From positions 1 to 19,564 of the forward strand of contig JAUSPT010000084.1 in the NCBI GenBank assembly GCA_030652805.1: DNA of 19,564 bases. Reading direction: 5' to 3'. The DNA comes from a bacterium (GTDB lineage: Bacteria; JAHJDO01). Below, one piece after another: positions 15,051 through 19,564 of this stretch. Positions within the stretch are counted from its first letter, which is position 1. Each line of letters begins with the position of its first letter. Made by a program: the position numbers and the translations under genes. The notes beneath the pieces were generated by a model. The model had not been told where the DNA came from and did not search any database. It saw nothing but the letters and a program-made list of their open reading frames with translations.

Positions 15051-15818
15051 TTACAATTGCTTTCTCTGAAACTTCAATGTACCTATTAGTAGAAAGATAG
15101 ATATATAAACAAGAGCGTATATCATCACTGTTATTATTACCCATGCTGGTACCGGTGACCACTGATGAACTATCTTTTTTGATAAGTCAAAGTAATCAAG
15201 ATGAGGCAGAATATAATTAATAGACTTGAGAATCCAGGCCAGGAATGCTCCGCACTTATCAAGCACATCTGAGATAGCTTTGCCGATCCAATGTCCCAGA
15301 ATAAAATAAAGGATAGAAACCGTAACATTTGCGGCATTTGTCATAAAAGCTGACAGACATATAACAATAGAGGACATGAGCATTAACTGAAGAATATGCA
15401 GGAATATCCCCTGTATTAAAATACCCGATACACTACTCCCTTTAGAAAACAGGAGAATAATAAATATTCCCTCAAAAACCAAAAAACATAATATAGAAAT
15501 AATAGAGGTTCCAAGCCATTTTCCTATAATAAATTCAGATCTTTTTAGAGGTTTTGCCATTAACGGATAAATTGTGCGGCTGTTTAGCTCAGTGGGTACC
15601 TGTCTTGCTCCAACAACAACAGCGATAATTACAGTTATATAGGTAATGATGAGAAAGGATAATTCTATAAAATACTTTACTAACCCTGTCAGAGAGAAAA
15701 AACTTGCCATTGCAACTATGGACATCATTGCAATAGATAGAATAAATAAAACATATATTTCTTTCTTTCTAATAGATTCCTCAATTACATTTTTCGCAAT
15801 AATCCATGCAGCTCTCAT
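15051..15818 (-). CDS. ABC-2 type transporter permease
   Basis: The 255-residue protein has about six hydrophobic segments (near 24-45, 49-68, 105-126, 135-155, 165-185 and 226-248). The N-terminal motif AWIIAKNVIEESIRKKEIYVL and the LMAKPLKRSEFIIGKWLG amphipathic segment are typical of ABC-2/NosY-like permeases. It pairs with the ATPase encoded just upstream; their genes overlap by 4 bases (ATGA). Substrate is not predictable: relatives export drugs, lipids or polysaccharides, or help assemble copper enzymes (NosY). Proximity to metal genes and a His-rich TPR partner make a metal- or envelope-related role possible. Confidence 0.87.
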   Translation of the reverse strand: MRAAWIIAKNVIEESIRKKEIYVLFILSIAMMSIVAMASFFSLTGLVKYFIELSFLIITYITVIIAVVVGARQVPTELNSRTIYPLMAKPLKRSEFIIGKWLGTSIISILCFLVFEGIFIILLFSKGSSVSGILIQGIFLHILQLMLMSSIVICLSAFMTNAANVTVSILYFILGHWIGKAISDVLDKCGAFLAWILKSINYILPHLDYFDLSKKIVHQWSPVPAWVIITVMIYALVYISIFLLIGTLKFQRKQL

Positions 15819-16561
15819 GCTCTTTTATCCTTTATCATCCTGATGAAAATATCTTCCAATACAGTTTGCTTTGTATCAATTTTACCAACAATTTGGTCTA
15901 GCTTCTCAGTCTTTAGAATTTGTCCTCTGTCAATTATTCCCACTCTGTCACAAATCAGTTCTACTTCTGAAAGCTCATGTGAGCTAAAAAATATGGTTTT
16001 ACCTCTATTCTTGAGTTCTAAGATAATATCGCGTATTTCTCTTTTACCAATTGGATCAAGACCTGAATTAGGTTCATCCAGTATCAGAACTTCAGGATCA
16101 TTTATAATGGCTTGTGCAAGTCCAAGACGCTGGCTCATGCCTTTTGACAGGTTTCGGATAGGAGTATTTTTTTTCTCTGTTAATCCAACAGTTTCCAGAA
16201 CAGAATCTATTCTGTTGTTTAATATGGTTTTGTCTATACGAAATAATTTCCCGTACATTGCGAGAATCTTGAAAGGCGTAAGAAATGGATAATAATAAGC
16301 TATCTCTGGTAAATATCCAATTCTAAACCTGTTTTTTAATGAAGAGGACTTTTCAGCGAATATAAGTGCTTCTCCATTAGTAGGATGCATAAAACCTAAC
16401 AGGATATTGATAGTTGTTGTTTTTCCCGCGCCATTAGGTCCTATGAATCCAAATATTTCCCCCTTATAAGCAGACAGAGTTATACCTTTTAGGGCAACAG
16501 TTCTTTCTTTGCCTGTCCTGTACTCTGCATGAAGATTCCTGATTTCTATTATTGGTTCCAT
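15815..16561 (-). CDS. ABC transporter ATP-binding protein (CcmA/NosF type)
   Basis: The 248-residue ATPase contains Walker A GPNGAGKT (41-48), the signature LSKGMSQR (near 138-145), Walker B with LILDEPNSGLDP (near 158-169) and the H-loop SSHE. The short C-terminal tail is typical of ATPases serving ABC-2 permeases. The start overlaps no upstream gene; a promoter (minus strand, 16620 to 16592) lies in the 115-base space before it. It is translationally coupled to the permease by an ATGA overlap. Together with the permease and TPR gene it forms a separate exporter unit downstream of the Nik genes. Confidence 0.93.
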   Translation of the reverse strand: MEPIIEIRNLHAEYRTGKERTVALKGITLSAYKGEIFGFIGPNGAGKTTTINILLGFMHPTNGEALIFAEKSSSLKNRFRIGYLPEIAYYYPFLTPFKILAMYGKLFRIDKTILNNRIDSVLETVGLTEKKNTPIRNLSKGMSQRLGLAQAIINDPEVLILDEPNSGLDPIGKREIRDIILELKNRGKTIFFSSHELSEVELICDRVGIIDRGQILKTEKLDQIVGKIDTKQTVLEDIFIRMIKDKRA

Positions 16562-16591
16562 GGTTTTTAACTTTCGCCAAATCTGAATATA

Positions 16592-16620
16592 AACATACTG
16601 AAATTTTAGAATATTGTCAA
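16592..16620 (-). promoter_or_regulatory. Promoter of the ABC exporter unit
   Basis: On the minus strand TTGACA (16620-16615) and TATGTT (16597-16592) are separated by exactly 17 bp, about 30 bases before the ATPase start codon. This predicts that the ABC-TPR unit can be transcribed independently of the Nik genes. A short inverted repeat, CAAGG-N6-CCTTG (16643-16658), lies just upstream and could be an operator or the remnant of a terminator of the Nik unit; it lacks a T-run. Confidence 0.55.
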
Positions 16621-16676
16621 TTATCCATTATTTTACTTATGTCAAGGACATTACCTTGGGCTTTTCTTGTGTCATT

Positions 16677-17399
16677 CTACCTTAAAGATAGGGGTACTTC
16701 TAACCAGTGGGATTCCATAAGAGATTTATTACTTAGAATTTCTTTTGTACCTCCATAGGCGGCTATTTTGCCTTTATCCAGTACAACTACTTTATTGCAA
16801 ATATCTAAAATCAATTCTAGATCATGGCCAGAAATTATCTTGGTAACTCTTATACCTCTAAGTACTTCCATTAGATGTCGTCTTGACCTCGGGTCTAAAT
16901 TACTTGAAGGCTCATCTAAAACTAGAATTTCTGGGTTCATTGATAAAACAGTAGCTAAAGATATCCTCTTTTTTTCACCAAAACTTAGATGATGAGATAC
17001 CCTGTTAATTGAGTCTAACATATCTACTTCTTTCAAGGCTTTTTTGACAGATGAATTAATTTCTTCTTTTTCTTTTCCTATATTAACTAATCCAAAGGCA
17101 ACATCATCAAAAACAGTGGGCATAAAGAGTTGATCTTCTGGATCCTGGAAAACCAAGCCGACTTTACTTCTAATGAAATCTAAATTCTTATCAGTTATTT
17201 CTAATCCCATAATCTCTACTTTGCCACTTCCCCCTAAGATCCCATTTAAATGAAGAAGCAGAGTAGATTTTCCTGCACCATTTGGTCCAATCAAACCAAT
17301 AGATTCTCCTTCAAAGATGCTTAAGTCCACTCCTCGGAGCGCCTTCGTGCCGTCTGAATAGGTATATTTTAAGCCTTTTATTTTTATCATCTCTTTCAT
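16677..17399 (-). CDS. nikO: ECF-type nickel/cobalt transporter ATPase (NikO/CbiO)
   Basis: The 240-residue ATPase has Walker A GPNGAGKS (38-45), a Q-loop FQDPEDQLF, the ECF-style signature LSFGEKKR (near 128-135), Walker B ILVLDEPSSNLDP and H-loop SGHD. FQDPEDQLF together with LSFGxKKR is characteristic of CbiO/NikO/EcfA proteins. It powers metal uptake with NikQ, whose gene overlaps its start by 4 bases. A single ATPase gene, as here, is normal for nickel/cobalt ECF systems. Nickel rather than cobalt is inferred from the NikK and NikL neighbours. Confidence 0.9.
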   Translation of the reverse strand: MKEMIKIKGLKYTYSDGTKALRGVDLSIFEGESIGLIGPNGAGKSTLLLHLNGILGGSGKVEIMGLEITDKNLDFIRSKVGLVFQDPEDQLFMPTVFDDVAFGLVNIGKEKEEINSSVKKALKEVDMLDSINRVSHHLSFGEKKRISLATVLSMNPEILVLDEPSSNLDPRSRRHLMEVLRGIRVTKIISGHDLELILDICNKVVVLDKGKIAAYGGTKEILSNKSLMESHWLEVPLSLR

Positions 17400-18157
17400 A
17401 GCATGTGCCCTGTAAGATGTAACATGACTGCCATGATTATAATTAACGATGCCTTAAGAAAATCATTGTTTGAGAGTTTAAATTCATCCAGAGTCTTTAT
17501 GCTTCCCTTGTATCCTCTTGAGACCATGGCATTATACATTCGCTGTGTTCTTTCAAAAGCTCGAATAAACAGCATCCCTATCAAATTGCCTGTTATCTTC
17601 AGGGTATGGATATTTGTTCCTCTCTTAAACAATCTTGCTTTAGCAGCTGTTGACATTTTCGCTAGTTCTCCCAACAGGACAAAGATATAACGATATGTAA
17701 ACATAACTAGTTGAATTAATTTATTAGGGAATTTAAGTCTTTGAAGCGCCTTTATAGTCTTATGAAATTCCATTGTTCCAATCATAGGGAAAATAATCAT
17801 ACAAATACTTATTGCTCTTAAAGCTATTAAGGAAGAGAGTCTCAATCCCTCATGAGAAACACCTATAACACTCAGAATAATAGTCTTCTGACCGGGAACA
17901 GTCAAAGGCATAATAATAAAGAAAAATAGGACAGAAAGAATTACCCATCTTAAATGTTTTAGCACAAAAGAAAATGGAATCCTGGATAGAAAGAGAAGAA
18001 TTATAGCCAAAATGAGTCCTAAAGAAGCAGATAAGAGATTAGGAAGTAGAGCGATAGATAAAATCAAAAAAGAAAAGGAAATAAGCTTAACTCTTGGATC
18101 CCAGGAATGAAACACAGATTTAAGATGTGCGTATTTATCAATCTCTGGAAGATGCAT
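17396..18157 (-). CDS. nikQ: ECF-type nickel/cobalt transporter transmembrane component (NikQ/CbiQ)
   Basis: The 253-residue membrane protein has hydrophobic segments near 25-58, 70-87, 110-128, 148-165 and a C-terminal one. The N-terminal segment WDPRVKLISF (19-28) and the two cytoplasmic coupling motifs AAKARLFKRG (171-180) and AMVSRGYKG (210-218) identify the EcfT/CbiQ family; these motifs contact the ATPase. The start overlaps the end of the NikL gene by 20 bases, and the stop overlaps the NikO start, so the transporter genes are translated as one unit. Confidence 0.9.
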   Translation of the reverse strand: MHLPEIDKYAHLKSVFHSWDPRVKLISFSFLILSIALLPNLLSASLGLILAIILLFLSRIPFSFVLKHLRWVILSVLFFFIIMPLTVPGQKTIILSVIGVSHEGLRLSSLIALRAISICMIIFPMIGTMEFHKTIKALQRLKFPNKLIQLVMFTYRYIFVLLGELAKMSTAAKARLFKRGTNIHTLKITGNLIGMLFIRAFERTQRMYNAMVSRGYKGSIKTLDEFKLSNNDFLKASLIIIMAVMLHLTGHML

Positions 18158-18764
18158 TTTTTTTGTGGTTATCCTTATTTTTCCCGAGGAAGTATGCGAT
18201 AATTCCCATAATGCCCAAAATATATCCTATGCCACCTATTACCTCCCTGAAGGATACTTTCTTCTGCTGTGTCTTTGCGAGCTCCCTCATAATCGGCTTT
18301 AATTTTTTATCAAGAGAACTGTTGATAATCATTTCGATTTGGTCTAAATCAACTTGTGAGATCTCTTCGACTTCGGACTCTTTAGGTTTTGGCTCTTGCA
18401 GTCTTTGCTCAAGCTTTATTTCAGGCAATTCATCTTTTGAGAGGGCATATGAATTTTTATGACCCATGGAGGCAATAAGGACTATTTTTAAGTCGTCTTT
18501 CTTGGGAGGTTTAAAATTAAACTGTCCCTCTTTATTGCTCTTACCCTCCAGCAATCTTTTCCCCTGACTGTCGTACACCTCAATTAGACCGCCTTCTACC
18601 TTTCTTCCATCTGGGAAATAACTCTCGGTATAGACCGTATCACCTTCTACATACGCAAAAATATTTACCTTATGGGCAAAGGCAGAAGTAGTAAAGAGTG
18701 AAGAGTAAAGAGTGAAAAGCAGAAATATAATTTTGATTTTTGATTTTTGATTTTTGATTTTCAT
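18138..18764 (-). CDS. nikL: NikL-type accessory subunit of an ECF nickel transporter
   Basis: The 208-residue protein has a signal peptide (1-30, ending TTSAFA) followed by mature [12 protein letters not shown], a carboxypeptidase-regulatory-like beta domain (about 40-85) and GHKNSYAL (101-108). A charged helix (about 110-170) and a C-terminal membrane anchor (about 176-194) complete it. This layout matches the extracytoplasmic NikL/CbiL component. The ATG overlaps the stop of the NikK gene (ATGA). The signal peptide is encoded largely by two simple repeats (see separate entries), whose periods of 7 and 14 bases are not multiples of three, so gain or loss of a unit would abolish the protein. 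Function in transport is accessory; the mechanism is not read from sequence. Confidence 0.8.
   Translation of the reverse strand: MKIKNQKSKIKIIFLLFTLYSSLFTTSAFAHKVNIFAYVEGDTVYTESYFPDGRKVEGGLIEVYDSQGKRLLEGKSNKEGQFNFKPPKKDDLKIVLIASMGHKNSYALSKDELPEIKLEQRLQEPKPKESEVEEISQVDLDQIEMIINSSLDKKLKPIMRELAKTQQKKVSFREVIGGIGYILGIMGIIAYFLGKNKDNHKKNASSRD
18691..18718. repeat. 14-bp tandem repeat inside the NikL signal-peptide code
   Basis: GTAAAGAGTGAA occurs at 18691-18702 and 18705-18716, two copies with a 14-base period (plus-strand reading). On the coding strand it encodes about residues 17-25 of NikL, in the hydrophobic core of its signal peptide. The period is not a multiple of three. Confidence 0.7.
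18731..18761. repeat. Heptanucleotide tandem repeat at the start of the NikL gene
   Basis: About four consecutive units of TGATTTT (plus strand; ATCAAAA on the coding strand) lie immediately after the NikL start codon; the G residues at 18735, 18742, 18749 and 18756 show the 7-base period. They encode the Lys/Ile/Asn n-region of the signal peptide. Slippage by one unit would shift the reading frame. Confidence 0.8.
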
Positions 18765-19441
18765 TTCATGTCTCTTGTCCTAACCCAATAAACAGCACCG
18801 ATTTCAATGGATTTATCTTTTCCGCCAGGGTCTTTCATTGTCCATGAAGCTTCATTCAGTGCAGCAAAACCCCACCAGCCGGCCTTGGGCATAGCGTATG
18901 AAAACACACCATTTGCATCAGCCTTGACTACCTGCGTGATATATGGATCAGCAGGAGGTTTTATCTTACCATCTTCGTTGTAATATTCCACTTCTACCTC
19001 TGCAAAAGGGACAGGTCTTCCCTTTACCTTTACCATCCCAGTGAATACATTTCCTGTCCAAAGTCCATATGGTCTAGTTAATGGCACAATCTCTGTCTCT
19101 AGCCCAATTTCTCCATCCCAGCCTTCTTCAAGTCCCAGTGCATTCACACATACCTTAGTATAGTGAATAATGTAACAGTCTTCTGCCGGCTCCCAGTACG
19201 GTTTGGGCTCGACATAAAATGTGTAGTCTCCAGGCCTCCTGATTTTATACATAGTTTCCCAGTAGGTAAAATCTTTCGTCTGGTCAATCCATCTTCCTTT
19301 CTTGGACTGGAGAGTCGGAAGCAGAGACACATTCTTGCCACCAACTCTTACTCCAAAGTTCACTGGTTTTTCCATTTCCATGTAATGCCCTTCCATTGGG
19401 TGAATGAACTTTATATCTAATTTAATGTATAGGAATTTCAA
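18761..19441 (-). CDS. nikK: NikK-type (DUF4198) nickel-transport accessory protein, N-terminus apparently missing
   Basis: The 226-residue reading frame matches DUF4198/Nik[10 protein letters not shown] (about 10-18), [11 protein letters not shown] (about 23-33), [21 protein letters not shown] (about 68-88), [13 protein letters not shown] and the conserved [21 protein letters not shown] (near 113-133). NikK proteins are extracytoplasmic and begin with a signal peptide and a His-containing mature N-terminus. Here the frame opens from TTG at 19441 straight into the conserved core, and a stop (TGA at 19456-19454) blocks any upstream extension. There is no signal peptide, so the product as it stands would stay in the cytoplasm. 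Either the 5' end is lost or frameshifted, or the gene is decaying. Its stop overlaps the NikL start. Confidence 0.7.
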   Translation of the reverse strand: MKFLYIKLDIKFIHPMEGHYMEMEKPVNFGVRVGGKNVSLLPTLQSKKGRWIDQTKDFTYWETMYKIRRPGDYTFYVEPKPYWEPAEDCYIIHYTKVCVNALGLEEGWDGEIGLETEIVPLTRPYGLWTGNVFTGMVKVKGRPVPFAEVEVEYYNEDGKIKPPADPYITQVVKADANGVFSYAMPKAGWWGFAALNEASWTMKDPGGKDKSIEIGAVYWVRTRDMK

Positions 19442-19443
19442 TG

Positions 19444-19564
19444 TTAGCGATCGTCAATAATAATATCCTCTCCTGGAGCGAAAAAGTAGACATTTTTACC
19501 TTCAGTATGTTCAAAGATACGTTCCATTACTGTATTGGGGTCAAGATTCTTGATTTTAGGTTTA
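19444..19564 (-). CDS. 3' end of an unidentified gene, cut by the window edge
   Basis: An open frame enters from the window edge on the minus strand and ends at TAA 19446-19444. The visible 39 residues include [15 protein letters not shown] and [14 protein letters not shown]; they contain no membrane segment. I do not recognise the family. It ends 2 bases before the TTG of the NikK frame and is in a different frame. It could be a separate small protein or a displaced N-terminal part of NikK; the lack of a hydrophobic signal argues against the latter. It does not look like the NikM substrate component. Confidence 0.4.
   Translation of the reverse strand, partial: KPKIKNLDPNTVMERIFEHTEGKNVYFFAPGEDIIIDDR

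Noticed and set aside
15843-16292. 149-codon plus-strand frame opposite the ABC ATPase gene
   Set aside because: Antisense to a fully conserved ATPase, with no recognisable domain or ribosome-binding site.
16643-16658. Inverted repeat CAAGG-N6-CCTTG as terminator of the Nik unit
   Set aside because: The stem is only 5 bp and is not followed by a T-run on the minus strand; noted only as a possible operator.
1-19564. CRISPR arrays, tRNA genes, insertion sequences or prophage genes
   Set aside because: No regularly spaced repeats with spacers, no tRNA-like cloverleaf with the conserved arm sequences, and no transposase, integrase or phage protein were found.

Overview
This 19.6 kb window is densely coding and AT-rich, with no tRNA, rRNA, transposase, CRISPR array or phage gene. 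Gene content (ferredoxin-domain MinD-type ATPases, NifX/ORP-type proteins, a CoA-disulfide-reductase-like flavoprotein, ECF nickel transport) suggests an anaerobic, probably uncultivated bacterium. The Hfl proteins and exported NikL/NikK-type proteins argue for a cell with a defined extracytoplasmic space. A candidate phylum such as Omnitrophota is a guess and is not demonstrated.

Region 1 (1-10455, plus strand) starts with a regulatory region: two identical palindromes, a good sigma70-type promoter and a Fur-like box at the predicted start site. A Fur-family regulator follows, then a long co-directional array: a DUF5320 glycine-rich protein, a DUF89 phosphatase, an Mrp Fe-S carrier ATPase, two SAM methyltransferases, a CoA-binding protein, a small J-domain protein, a 617-residue protein with two fused MinD-ferredoxin ATPases, a second DUF5320-like protein with a zinc ribbon, thioredoxin, a split-barrel flavoprotein, a CoADR-like oxidoreductase, two NifX/ORP-type proteins and an IscU-type scaffold. 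Mrp, paired MinD-ferredoxin ATPases and an ORP/NifX protein are also the core of the orange-protein (ORP) locus of Desulfovibrio. Here they occur with a Fur-type regulator and redox proteins, which suggests an iron- or redox-controlled metal-cluster module.

Region 2 (10506-14188, plus strand) holds three SPFH/prohibitin genes. The first is a cation diffusion facilitator fused in frame to HflK. It is followed by HflC and a second HflK-like protein, with 3-bp spacing and then a 1-base overlap. This is the most unusual architecture in the window: a metal exporter physically linked to a membrane-protease-modulator scaffold.

Region 3 (14190-19564, minus strand) converges on region 2 with 1 bp between stop codons. 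Read 5' to 3' it contains the 3' end of an unidentified gene, NikK, NikL, NikQ and NikO of an ECF-type nickel transporter (no NikM substrate component is visible). A promoter then starts a second unit: an ABC ATPase, an ABC-2 permease and a membrane-anchored TPR protein with a histidine-rich loop.

Taken together the window reads as a metal-homeostasis and Fe-S/metal-cluster region: sensing (Fur), cluster assembly and carriage (IscU-like, Mrp, MinD-Fd, ORP-like), efflux (CDF-HflK), uptake (Nik) and possible metal binding (His-rich TPR). The functional link between the three regions is inferred from gene content and proximity only.
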